13,852 nt of DNA, taken from assembly GCA_027019045.1 (NCBI GenBank), contig JALUXI010000135.1, positions 1 to 13,852 on the forward strand. Reading direction: 5' to 3'. This document shows, one piece after another, positions 1-7,270 of this stretch. The DNA comes from Piscirickettsiaceae bacterium (lineage in GTDB: Bacteria; Pseudomonadota; Gammaproteobacteria; Thiomicrospirales; Thiomicrospiraceae). The position numbers were made by a program, and so were the translations under genes. The stretch's first letter is position 1. The number at the start of each line of letters is the position of its first letter. A model generated the notes under the pieces. The model did not search any database, had not been told where the DNA came from, and saw only the letters and a program-made list of their open reading frames with translations.

Positions 1-654
1 TGGATGGCGGAAAACCCCAGTCCCGACATAGGTACGGTACGGGAAATTATTGAACAGATTGCCAGTGCCTTAAGAGCCTTACATCGCCAAGATGTGATTC
101 ATCAAGATTTGAAACCCGAAAATATCATGGTTACCCCAGAAGGGCGAATCAAAATCATTGATTTCGGTGCGGTGCAAGCAGCGGGCTTGGCAGAATTGGC
201 CACCGTGCTACAACGCCAACATCCAGAAGGCACGCTCAACTACACCGCCCCCGAATATCTAATGGGCGAAAGAGGTTCTAAACGCTCCGATATTTTCTCG
301 CTCGGCGTGATTGCTTATGAAATGCTCAGTGGCGAACTGCCTTATCCAGAAAAAAAGGTGGACAAGTTCCAGATCAAAAACTACCACCAGATGAAATACC
401 GCCCCATCACCCAATATCGTCCTGACCTGCCTAAATGGGTCGATGTGGTGATGAAAAATGCCGTTGAACCCAACCCCGAAAAACGCTACGGCCTGCTTTC
501 AGAATTTGTCCACGATTTAAAAAAACCCGCACAAATTATCGAAAGCGAACAAGAACCCCTCATCCAAAGAAACCCCACCCTCTTCTGGCAAGGGGTCTCT
601 GCTGTACTATTTTTGGCACTCATCAGCGTCATCACCGCATGGCATCTACAATAA
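1..654 (+). CDS. Ser/Thr protein kinase, C-terminal part (5' end outside window)
   Basis: The frame is open from base 1 to the TAA at 652-654; the ATG at position 4 lies inside the kinase fold, so this is the end of a longer gene. Seen in order: the catalytic loop HQDLKPENIM (an HQD variant of HRD), the metal-binding DFG (IIDFGAV), an APE motif (NYTAPEYL), the helix-F region SDIFSLGVIAYEML and the C-lobe arginine in PEKRYG. A single hydrophobic segment (FWQGVSAVLFLALISVITAW) at the very C-terminus looks like a membrane anchor, leaving the kinase in the cytoplasm. This architecture matches the PP2C phosphatase-kinase fusions often found beside nitrate transporter and nirB/nasA genes in gammaproteobacteria. 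The phosphatase half would lie outside the window, so the fusion is inference. The substrate is unknown. Confidence 0.85.
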   Translation, partial: WMAENPSPDIGTVREIIEQIASALRALHRQDVIHQDLKPENIMVTPEGRIKIIDFGAVQAAGLAELATVLQRQHPEGTLNYTAPEYLMGERGSKRSDIFSLGVIAYEMLSGELPYPEKKVDKFQIKNYHQMKYRPITQYRPDLPKWVDVVMKNAVEPNPEKRYGLLSEFVHDLKKPAQIIESEQEPLIQRNPTLFWQGVSAVLFLALISVITAWHLQ

Positions 655-828
655 TCAAAAAAATATTGGCACATCAATTGCTTAGGTGATAACCTACCAT
701 TAACATTCAGTTTTTATATTCAAATAGATAACTTTTTGCTCTTTGAAAACAAAAATATAACTACTCAGCTCACCTCTAAAATATGAACAATTACGGTATC
801 AACTGAGTTATAGCTCAAAAATTTTACT

Positions 829-834
829 AAGGAG
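829..834 (+). promoter_or_regulatory. Strong ribosome binding site deciding the MCP start at 841
   Basis: AAGGAG lies six bases before the ATG at 841. The alternative ATG at 879, which begins the long open frame, has no comparable site. This supports translation starting at 841 in a frame different from the bulk of the protein. Confidence 0.7.
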
Positions 835-840
835 AATATC

Positions 841-1985
841 ATGTTAAGAAGCCTGTTTTTTCGGATGCGTCTAGTCCATTGGATTGGCATCATATTATTG
901 GCGGCCAGTGCCACTTTTTTACCGAAGACCTGATTGGGAAAATTATCCAGTATCTTGTCGCTATCGTTATCGTCTTTCATGACTATGATGAAAAGCACAA
1001 TGGCGTTGATATCACCTATAAACTCACCAATTACCTTAAAGAGATGGATCTTCAACATCCTCTAAAATTTGATGCACACTTTAGCAAAGAGTATTCTGAA
1101 CTGGCTCAAGTGATTAACCATTTCCGAGAAAAGGTGGCTGCTGCTATCAACATTGAACAGATCAAAGCCATCGTCTCCGAAGCAGAACAGACTAGCCGAA
1201 CAATAGATGAAATTGGCCAAAAAATTGAACGCTCTTTAGAAAAAAATGATCAACTCAGTGAAGAGATCATTAACAATCTAGATATTTGTTCAACAGAAAG
1301 CCAAACTAATGTAAAAAGTGTTCAACAACTGAGTGAAAAAGCCCAAGGGGCAGATACACTCTTAAAAGAAACTGAAACCGAAGTTTCTCAATTAACCCAT
1401 CGCACCAATAACTATCAACAAGAGGTCAGTGAAATGAACCAAGAGCTCCACGCCTTGGTTGAAAGCACCCAGAAAATCACGGAAGTCATAGCCCTGATTT
1501 CTGACATTGCTGGACAGACTGACCTACTGGCACTTAATGCATCTATTGAGGCTGCTCGTGCAGGAGAGCATGGAAGAGGTTTTGCCGTGGTTGCAGACGA
1601 GGTCAAAAAACTCTCCGAAAAAACCCAAGAGAGCCTAGAAGAGATTCAATCAACCATCCGGGTTATGCAACAGCATGTGACACAAGTAAGTGAAGCGGTT
1701 GAACATAGCAATGAAACCGTTCAAGAGATGGTTCAAAGCAGCAACACCTCACTCGCCAACCTTCAACAAGCTAAAGATAATATGCAAGAAGTGGAAGACC
1801 TGAGTCAACACTCTAGCAAAGTCTCTAACGATATTGATCAGCGAATCTCCGAGGTCAAAACCAGCGTCACTGAACTTAAGGCTCTCTTGGCTGAAGATGT
1901 CTCCACCATGGAAAATACAACCCAAATGATCCATGAATTGATGCAAAAAATAGCAGCCATTGAAAGTGCCATCACCACTGCCTAA
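841..1985 (+). CDS. Methyl-accepting chemotaxis protein with a -1 frame change at 915-921
   Basis: This is a transducer that would signal to CheA/CheW from the inner membrane. The main open frame runs 879-1985. Its signalling tip is typical (ISDIAGQTDLLALNASIEAA, then RAGEHGRGFAVVADEV) and is flanked by long heptad coiled coils. The start with a good RBS is the ATG at 841, which reads MLRSLFFRMRLVHWIGIILL and meets TGA at 931. Joining the frames at the T run (915-920) restores ...AASATFFTEDLIGK..., giving about 381 residues. These hold two adjacent membrane helices (about 11-27 and 33-48) and the HDYDEKHNGVD stretch common after them in this MCP subtype. There is no periplasmic sensor domain, so the input is probably intracellular or membrane-derived. 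The frame change may be ribosomal slippage, a true one-base deletion or a sequencing error. If it is a deletion, this is a pseudogene. Confidence 0.8.
915..921 (+). promoter_or_regulatory. Candidate -1 frameshift heptamer T TTT TTA
   Basis: In the frame starting at 841 the codons are ACT TTT TTA, so the heptamer has the X XXY YYZ phase of tandem -1 slippage sites. It is identical to the well-known retroviral U UUU UUA site. Slipping back one base gives TTT TTT ACC and continues into the MCP frame. The zero-frame stop (TGA, 931-933) follows within 12 bases. A weak possible hairpin (930-950, CTGAT pairing with ATCCAG with one bulge) begins eight bases downstream. No function is demonstrated. 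Confidence 0.35.
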
Positions 1986-2605
1986 AATAGCCCCTCCACC
2001 CAGTCCGCTGCCTATTAGCCTCATTATTTATCTGGTGGACAAGGCAGACGCATGGGCGGGGTGAATAAAGCCCTGATACCTTATCAAGGGCAGCCGATGT
2101 TGCTGCATATTTTGCAACGCGCCTACCCGCTATTTGCTCAAATCATCATCATTGCCAATCAAAACCACGATCAAATCCTAACACTGGTTCAGCAAACACC
2201 CTGTGCAGACAAAATCACCATTCACTCTGATCTAGAAGGCGGCTTTCAAGGTCCTTTAATGGGTATTGCCACAGGACTTCAATTCACGCCCGCTTTCCCA
2301 CAGCTCAACTCTGTCCACTGGATGCACCAGGTGACCTAATCACTTGGACACATACCCTCTGGCAAGCTTGGCAACAAAAATCCAACTACACCCAGCTACT
2401 TCTTCCCAAAGATCCTCAACGCTGGCAACCACTCTTTGCCATGCTCTCCACCAGCCTGCTACCCCAAATACAAATCGCTCTGAACAAACAGCAAAGAGGC
2501 GTTACCCAATGTTTTACACATCTCCCTCATCACACCATCAAAACCACTTCAGACTCTTACTTTACCAATTTAAATACGCCTGAACAGTTGACAGATTTCG
2601 TTTAG
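1966..2605 (+). pseudogene. mobA: Broken mobA, molybdenum cofactor guanylyltransferase
   Basis: Intact MobA transfers GMP from GTP to Mo-molybdopterin to make MGD for DMSO-reductase-family enzymes. Its remains lie in three frames. A short 5' piece ends ...LPISLII near 2028; no ATG is visible, and GTG 1966 is a possible start overlapping the MCP end. The second frame reads LSGGQGRRMGGVNKAL (the nucleotide-binding loop) and later SDLEGGFQGPLMGIATGLQ, and stops at 2337-2339. The third frame begins with DAPGDLITW at 2321 and runs through QPLFAMLSTSLLP to NLNTPEQLTDFV, stopping at 2603-2605; this is the usual MobA C-terminus. The first junction needs one extra T near 2026-2030. The second lacks about five or six residues, including the expected PC before DAP, so it looks like a deletion of about 17 bases. 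Two independent lesions make loss of function likely. Confidence 0.8.
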
Positions 2606-2652
2606 ACTTTTAAAGTAAAGTTCTCTATCCAAAACTTCCTTACTTCTAACTT

Positions 2653-3486
2653 ATGATTGTTTCTACCATTAAAACAACTCGTCAAGATCTCTATGACCTC
2701 AGTGACCTCGATATGGCTCTCATTCGGGCTGTCGCTCACAGTTTTATCCATGAGTATGGCGCTTTAAATATAGAAACAGGCAAAGAGGCTCTGCCGCATG
2801 AAACGACTATGCGTCATGAGCTGCAAAAAATGTTGACTCGGCCTGAGCTCGGTATGCGACAGATTGTACCGTTGATTGCAATGTGGGTAGAGCAATTTAA
2901 TCTAAAATTTGAGGATCCGCTCTTTAAACTTGAAGTCAGTCGACTTAAATTAAAACAAACACTTGCAGATCAACTCAACAACCTCATCTCTCTTAAGCGT
3001 CCCGTCACGGTCAACTTCTCTGTACTTGAAGTCCTTTCCATGCTAGAAAGTAACGAGATGATGGAGAGTGTGCCTTATATTGAGTTTCAGATTAAAAACC
3101 AACTTCCCAATCCACCAAAAGATACGGCTGAACTCATTCAACGCATTCGAGAACTCGCCGCTCACAGTGAAAAAACGATTGAAATCAAACTCACCCCCGA
3201 TATGTTCACACAACCTGCAAAAGCGGAAGAGTCTTTAGAAGAAAAGGCAAGAAAATGGCTGGAAAAGACCCAAGCCAAATACCAATACAACCTCAACGCC
3301 TTCTTTAAAGAATATGACAAACTCTCTAAACCAATGAAAGAGGCCGTCAATGAAATCATGGACGAAAACATCGAAAAAAGTAGCCAACAACGCCCTCAAA
3401 AATGGAATGAAGAAGAGTATCAAGATACCTACAGCCTACTCCATCGTGTTCTGATTCGGCTCTTTAAATGGTTTCAACGAAGCTAA
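2653..3486 (+). CDS. Unrecognised 277-residue helical protein
   Basis: I do not recognise the family. The frame is long and clean, with ATG at 2653 and TAA ending at 3486. The protein looks soluble: there is no signal peptide and no clear membrane helix. It is predicted mostly helical and highly charged, with an N-terminal segment rich in hydrophobic-charged alternation (LSDLDMALIRAVAHSFI). From about residue 195 there is a strongly charged, coiled-coil-like stretch (EESLEEKARKWLEKTQAKY), and it ends in the basic-aromatic tail LIRLFKWFQRS. No good Shine-Dalgarno precedes 2653, so the start is uncertain, though no better ATG is evident. It lies 47 bp after the mobA remnant and is convergent with moaC across the 3535-3603 palindrome. 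No function can be proposed from the neighbours. Confidence 0.7.
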   Translation: MIVSTIKTTRQDLYDLSDLDMALIRAVAHSFIHEYGALNIETGKEALPHETTMRHELQKMLTRPELGMRQIVPLIAMWVEQFNLKFEDPLFKLEVSRLKLKQTLADQLNNLISLKRPVTVNFSVLEVLSMLESNEMMESVPYIEFQIKNQLPNPPKDTAELIQRIRELAAHSEKTIEIKLTPDMFTQPAKAEESLEEKARKWLEKTQAKYQYNLNAFFKEYDKLSKPMKEAVNEIMDENIEKSSQQRPQKWNEEEYQDTYSLLHRVLIRLFKWFQRS

Positions 3487-3534
3487 TGCAAGCACTCAAT
3501 GCAAGAAGCTCAAAATACCCTTGAAATACCCTTG

Positions 3535-3603
3535 AAAAATCCTAGAATTCCCAGTCCTGCCCCCCCCAAAAAAGAAAGCAGGACTGGGAATTTTGGGATT
3601 TTT
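3535..3603. terminator. Long palindrome between convergent genes, probable bidirectional terminator
   Basis: A perfect 15-bp stem (3546-3560 with 3578-3592, core CCCAGTCCTGC) encloses a 17-base loop with a C7 then A6 run. Beyond a 3x3 internal loop the pairing resumes with AAAAATCC (3535-3542) against GGATTTTT (3596-3603). The palindrome ends one base before the moaC stop (3604-3606) and lies 48 bases after the stop of the unknown gene. T runs follow the stem in both directions, so it can end transcripts from both sides. Part of the right arm recurs at 12585-12600 on the minus strand, so it may also belong to a repeat family. Confidence 0.7.
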
Positions 3604-4089
3604 TCAAATAAACTCGCTTCTTTGCCAATGACCGCTTTTACCGCCCTTTTTCTCCAGAAGCTGCACTTGGTCAATTACCATACCTCTGTCCACCGCCTTA
3701 CACATATCATAAAGCGTAAGCGCAGCGACGGAAGCGGCGGTGAGCGCCTCAATCTCAATGCCCGTCTGCCCGACAGTTTTACAGGTAGCTTGAATTTCCA
3801 CGCTACTGTTTTCCTGATTGGGCGTGAGTTCAACCTTGACTGAAGTAATCATCAGCGGATGACACATTGGAATCAAATCAGGCGTGCGTTTCGCTGCCAT
3901 AATCCCTGCAATGCGAGCAGTGGCCATCACATCGCCTTTTTTATGTCGCCCTTCCACAATCATTGCTAAGGTTTCAGGCTGCATATGAATCACCGCCATA
4001 GCGGTCGCTTCCCGTGCCGTGGTCGCCTTATCGGAGACATCCACCATGCGGGCTTGTCCTTTTTCATCTAAATGGGTAAGTGCTGACAT
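3604..4089 (-). CDS. moaC: Cyclic pyranopterin monophosphate synthase MoaC
   Basis: MoaC converts the MoaA product (3',8-cyclo-7,8-dihydro-GTP) to cyclic pyranopterin monophosphate, the second step of molybdenum cofactor synthesis, in the cytoplasm. The protein shows the family signature almost throughout: ARMVDVSDKATTAREATA, GRHKKGDVMATARIAGIMAA, the DLIPMCHPL active-site segment, GIEIEALTAASVAALTLYDM and the C-terminal LLEKKGGKSG. From ATG 4089 (MSALTHLDE) it has 161 residues, the same as the E. coli protein. An ATG directly before it (4092) is possible, but the AAGGAG site (4096-4101) is better spaced for 4089; a longer start at 4125 would lie inside moeA and is unlikely. The RBS overlaps the moeA stop (TAAGGAG), which suggests translational coupling. 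It is the last gene of the moa operon. Confidence 0.95.
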   Translation of the reverse strand: MSALTHLDEKGQARMVDVSDKATTAREATAMAVIHMQPETLAMIVEGRHKKGDVMATARIAGIMAAKRTPDLIPMCHPLMITSVKVELTPNQENSSVEIQATCKTVGQTGIEIEALTAASVAALTLYDMCKAVDRGMVIDQVQLLEKKGGKSGHWQRSEFI

Positions 4090-4099
4090 CATCTTCTCC

Positions 4100-5290
4100 T
4101 TAGAATGGATAAAAAGCGACTGCATCGCCTTTTTGGACGGTACTGTCTTCTGGAATCACCACAAACCCATCCGCCCAAACGGTGGAGGTCAACACGCCTG
4201 AATCTTGGTTAGGGAAAAGTGCCGCCCAAGTTTCACCGTCTCGACTCAACAAACGACCCCGAGCAAATTCACGACGGAATCCCGCTTTAGGCCAATCAAA
4301 CTCTGCCTTTACCCAAATGGATTTAGGGAGCACTTCAGTTTCGCCCTGCATCGCTTTCAAATAGGGTTGGGCAAAGAGTTTAAAGGTGGCAAAAGCAGAG
4401 ACTGGATTCCCAGGCAGCCCAATAAATGGCACACCTTGCACCTCTCCATAAGCGAGCGGCTTACCTGGCTTCATCTTCACCTTCCACATATCCAAATGCC
4501 CCAAAGCCTCTACAGCTGGTTTAATATGATCCTCTTCGCCCACAGACACCCCACCCGTGGTCATCACCAGATCTGCTTGCTCGGCCGCTGCCTTCAATGC
4601 GGCTTGCGTCGCTTCTAAAGTATCTTCCACCTGCCCTAAATCAACTAGTTCAATGCCCAGCTCAGGTAATAGAGCCGCTAGCAGATAACGGTTAGCATTA
4701 AAAATTTTGCCCACTTCAGGTGATTCACCTGGTTCCAATAGTTCATCTCCCGTGGTAAACGAAGCCACCTTAATCGGACGATAAACCTCAGCCTTTGCAA
4801 TCCCCATAGAAGCAATCAAAGCGACATCTTGCGGTTGCAGGCGACGACCTGCTTGCAAAATCTCACTACCCTGCTGAATGCTTGCCCCTGTGGCACGGAT
4901 ATTCTGTCCTGCCTGCACTTCTGCCGTAAACGAGACGGTACCAGCCTGTTCATCCGCTTCCGTCTCTTCTTGCATCACCACCGCATTCGCCCCTTCAGGC
5001 ATCGCCGCCCCAGTAAAAATTCTCGCCGCTGTTCCCGCTTTAAGCGGTTTAGGCATCGCACCTGCTGGAATGCGTTGACTCACAGGCAGAGCCACACCTT
5101 CTGCTAAATCGGCTGTATTCAATGCATAGCCATCCATGGTGGCCACAGGCATGGGAGGCACATGAACAGGCGCAACAATCCCTTTTGCCAATACTCGCCC
5201 TTTCAACTGTGTCAAAGGCAAGGTTTCCGTCTCCATCACGGGGGAGACCTGTTCCAATAAGTAACTTAAGGCTTCATCAAATGTTTTCAT
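4100..5290 (-). CDS. moeA: Molybdopterin molybdenumtransferase MoeA
   Basis: MoeA uses adenylylated molybdopterin and molybdate to form Mo-molybdopterin, the last step before any nucleotide is attached. At 396 residues it is close to the family's usual 400-410. Seen in order: PVATMDGYA near residue 50, IFTGAAMPEGANAV, SFTTGDELLEPGE, MTTGGVSVGEEDHIKPA in the MoCF-like catalytic domain, KMKPGKPLAYG and GLPGNPVSAFATF, then a beta-rich C-terminal domain. The ATG at 5290 is preceded only by a modest purine stretch (GGGAACGGAA). It lies 242 bp downstream of moaE, the gap being filled by the palindromic element at 5308-5510, and 10 bp upstream of moaC. It probably shares the moaA transcript, although the element could add termination, processing or a promoter between moaE and moeA. 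Confidence 0.95.
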   Translation of the reverse strand: MKTFDEALSYLLEQVSPVMETETLPLTQLKGRVLAKGIVAPVHVPPMPVATMDGYALNTADLAEGVALPVSQRIPAGAMPKPLKAGTAARIFTGAAMPEGANAVVMQEETEADEQAGTVSFTAEVQAGQNIRATGASIQQGSEILQAGRRLQPQDVALIASMGIAKAEVYRPIKVASFTTGDELLEPGESPEVGKIFNANRYLLAALLPELGIELVDLGQVEDTLEATQAALKAAAEQADLVMTTGGVSVGEEDHIKPAVEALGHLDMWKVKMKPGKPLAYGEVQGVPFIGLPGNPVSAFATFKLFAQPYLKAMQGETEVLPKSIWVKAEFDWPKAGFRREFARGRLLSRDGETWAALFPNQDSGVLTSTVWADGFVVIPEDSTVQKGDAVAFYPF

Positions 5291-5307
5291 TTCCGTTCCC
5301 TAAAAAA

Positions 5308-5510
5308 ATCCCCGACAAGGAAGTACCTATTAAATCTCTTGGCTTCTGGGTATTTGTTACCCCCTTCGGGCGGAGCTTTAAGGGGACAGCTTCGTTGTTG
5401 GGCTTTTTGACAAGGGCTAGCCATTGCCTGCAAATCCCGCCTAGAATCTGCCCCCTTAAAGTTCCGCAGAAGCTCAAAAAATTTAATAGGTACTTCCTTA
5501 AACGGGGAAT
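5308..5510. repeat. About 200-bp imperfect palindrome, MITE/REP-like, inside the moa operon
   Basis: The ends carry a perfect 19-bp inverted repeat, AAGGAAGTACCTATTAAAT at 5317-5335 and its complement at 5481-5499, extended by CCCCG (5310-5314) and CGGGG (5503-5507). Inner arms 5371-5393 and 5444-5466 also pair at 20 of 23 positions (core CTTTAAGGGG). The centre, around 5418, is a near-palindrome with GGCTAGCC at its core. The left half has an extra small hairpin (GGGTA/TACCC, 5348-5362). It encodes no convincing protein. A related end sequence occurs at 12587-12622. The structure fits a non-autonomous, hairpin-type intergenic repeat; no target-site duplication is obvious, so its mobility is inference. 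Confidence 0.7.
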
Positions 5511-5532
5511 GACAGATAATTTTTGATTATGC

Positions 5533-6009
5533 TTACGCCGTCGCCCAGCGTTTTTCTGCTTCTTGATCGCTCACTCGGGCATCTACCCATCGTTCTTCAC
5601 CATGGGGTAGTGTCTCTTTTTTCCAGAAAGGGGCATTGGTTTTAAGATAGTCCATAATAAAGTGAGCAGCATAAAAAGCATTTTCACGGTGCCGAGAAGC
5701 GACAGCCACTAACACAATTTGATCAGTCGGATACATTTTGCCAATACGATGAATAATCAGGCTATTTTCTAATGACCAGCGTTGATGTGCCTCTTGACGG
5801 ATTTTCTCCAGCGCTTTCTCCGTCATGCCTGGATAGTGTTCCAACTCCAGAATAGAGACTTCATCGCCTTCATTGATGTCTCGCACCGTGCCGACAAAAG
5901 CCACCACTGCACCAATGTCTTTGTGGCCTGCACGCATCGCTGCCACTTCTTGGCTCAAATCAAAGTCTTCAGTCTGAATCTTAATCTGCGGAAACGCTTG
6001 TTCCATCAT
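5533..6009 (-). CDS. moaE: Molybdopterin synthase catalytic subunit MoaE
   Basis: MoaE is the large subunit of the MoaD2-MoaE2 enzyme that places two sulfurs on cyclic pyranopterin monophosphate to give molybdopterin. The 158-residue protein shows GAVVAFVGTVRD near residue 34, LELEHYPGMTEKAL, HRIGKMYPTDQIVLVAVAS and the active-site segment YLKTNAPFWKKE. Lys123 and Lys130/131 there correspond to the catalytic lysines of the E. coli enzyme. The C-terminal WVDARVSDQEAEKRW is also typical. Its ATG at 6009 shares one base with the moaD stop (TAATG). A second ATG follows immediately. This overlap implies coupled, stoichiometric translation of the two subunits. Confidence 0.95.
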   Translation of the reverse strand: MMEQAFPQIKIQTEDFDLSQEVAAMRAGHKDIGAVVAFVGTVRDINEGDEVSILELEHYPGMTEKALEKIRQEAHQRWSLENSLIIHRIGKMYPTDQIVLVAVASRHRENAFYAAHFIMDYLKTNAPFWKKETLPHGEERWVDARVSDQEAEKRWATA

Positions 6010-6257
6010 TAACCGCCTGTCACAGGTGGGAAAAAGGCCACCTCATCGCCTGCTTCAATCGGTGTGGCACGATCGGCGACATCATGGTTCACTGCAATTT
6101 GCAGATTCGGGTTATTCACCAACGCCTGTTGCCACACTTCTCCGCGGTCAGCTAAAGACTGTAACAAGCTCTCAACAGAATCATAATCGGCAGGCAACTG
6201 CTCATCCGCCTTACCTAACTGCTCTCGAAAACTGGCAAAATAAAGGATCTTAACCAT
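6009..6257 (-). CDS. moaD: Molybdopterin synthase sulfur carrier subunit MoaD
   Basis: MoaD is the small ubiquitin-fold sulfur carrier that delivers thiocarboxylate sulfur to MoaE. It has 82 residues, begins MVKILYFASFREQLG, and ends FFPPVTGG; the terminal Gly-Gly is the site that is adenylylated and thiocarboxylated. A good AAGGAG site sits six bases before the ATG. It starts 12 bp after the moaA stop and overlaps moaE by one base. The activating enzyme (MoeB-like) and its sulfur donor are not in the window and must be encoded elsewhere. Confidence 0.94.
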   Translation of the reverse strand: MVKILYFASFREQLGKADEQLPADYDSVESLLQSLADRGEVWQQALVNNPNLQIAVNHDVADRATPIEAGDEVAFFPPVTGG

Positions 6258-6269
6258 CTAAAACTCCTT

Positions 6270-7268
6270 TTATCCCCCTAGAGAAACCATCTCTCTAAAC
6301 TGAATATTATGAACATTTTCATTAAAAAAGTGGCGTTCAGGTTTATGGGTAATCGCTTCACGAATCAGATCTTTCAAACCTTCGTCACTGATACCATCAC
6401 GAAGCGGCGTGCGTAGATCCACAGCATCCTCCTGACCCAAACAGAGCGCCAACACACCCTTAGCCGTCAACCGTACACGATTACAAGTTTCACAGAAATG
6501 TTGAGACACCGCTGAAATGACTCCAATCTTCGCCTCGGTGCCCGCAATGAGATAGTTGCGAGACGGTCCATCATGAGAACGACTCTGTATGGGCACCAAA
6601 TCCTGCCCCACATGGACTTTCACCCTTTGCAAAATCTTCTCCGCAGGATAGTGCTGATCCATCATACTAATCCCAGCGGGGCCAATCGGCATGGTTTCGA
6701 TAAAGCGAATCTCCACGCCCTTCTCGATGCCATAGTCAACCATCGCTTCGATTTCATCATCGTTGGTGCCTTTCATCACCACCATATTAAACTTCACCGG
6801 CGTCATCCCCACCGCTAAGGCGGCATCCACGCCTGCAAGCACCTTCTCTAGATCACCACCTCTTGTAATATTCTTAAATCGCTGAAAATTCAAGGAGTCT
6901 ATGGAGATGTTGACCCGAGTCACGCCCGCTTGCTTAAGCTTCTCCGCTTCTCGTGCCAGATGATGTGCATTAGTCGACAAAGCAATTTCTTTTAGGCCAT
7001 CAAGTGGACTGATTTGTGAAACCAGCTGATCCAGATGCTTACGCACCAGCGGCTCACCCCCTGTAATACGCACCTTCTGCACACCCAATTCAACAAATGC
7101 CTGAATAATGCGTGCCAGCTCATCGTAATCTAAATATTCCGTATGCCGTCCCTCAGGGTGAACCCCCTGCTCAGGCATACAGTAACCGCACCGATAGTTG
7201 CACTTATCTGTCACCGAAACACGGAGATATTCGATACGACGATTAAAGGGATCAATCAATTCAGCCAT
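6270..7268 (-). CDS. moaA: GTP 3',8-cyclase MoaA (radical SAM)
   Basis: MoaA carries out the first committed step of molybdenum cofactor synthesis, radical cyclisation of GTP. The 332-residue protein has the N-terminal radical-SAM cluster motif CNYRCGYC (Cys23, 27, 30), the SAM-binding GGEP (70-73), and the C-terminal second-cluster ligands CETC...C (Cys259, 262, 276). The chain ends in SLGG, and the C-terminal Gly-Gly tail is functionally important in this family. The start MAELIDPFNRR is the usual position relative to the first cluster. It is the first gene of the operon. The leader carries a 27-bp inverted repeat (7271-7297) whose spacer contains the likely RBS (AGGA on the minus strand), 11 bases from the ATG. 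Confidence 0.96.
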   Translation of the reverse strand: MAELIDPFNRRIEYLRVSVTDKCNYRCGYCMPEQGVHPEGRHTEYLDYDELARIIQAFVELGVQKVRITGGEPLVRKHLDQLVSQISPLDGLKEIALSTNAHHLAREAEKLKQAGVTRVNISIDSLNFQRFKNITRGGDLEKVLAGVDAALAVGMTPVKFNMVVMKGTNDDEIEAMVDYGIEKGVEIRFIETMPIGPAGISMMDQHYPAEKILQRVKVHVGQDLVPIQSRSHDGPSRNYLIAGTEAKIGVISAVSQHFCETCNRVRLTAKGVLALCLGQEDAVDLRTPLRDGISDEGLKDLIREAITHKPERHFFNENVHNIQFREMVSLGG

Positions 7269-7270
7269 GA

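Noticed and set aside
15..25. CCCCAGTCCCG resembling the repeat at 12591-12602
   Set aside because: It lies inside the kinase coding frame and is too short; probably chance.
684..700. TAGGT/ACCTA hairpin after the kinase gene
   Set aside because: The stem is short and no T tract follows directly; not enough for a terminator call. I saw nothing else firm in 655-828.
2344..2583. Open frame on the plus strand after the first mobA piece
   Set aside because: It is a shadow frame; the adjacent frame (2321-2605) carries the recognisable MobA C-terminus.
3499..3843. Plus-strand frame across the palindrome into moaC
   Set aside because: It reads through the inverted repeat and antisense to a clear moaC; proline/lysine-rich translation and no RBS.
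5277..5477. 66-codon minus-strand frame within the repeat element
   Set aside because: It translates the palindromic repeat and has no RBS; such frames are typical by-products of intergenic repeats.
4829..5526. Several plus-strand frames over moeA and the palindromic element
   Set aside because: They are antisense to moeA or read the repeat; none has family-like sequence.
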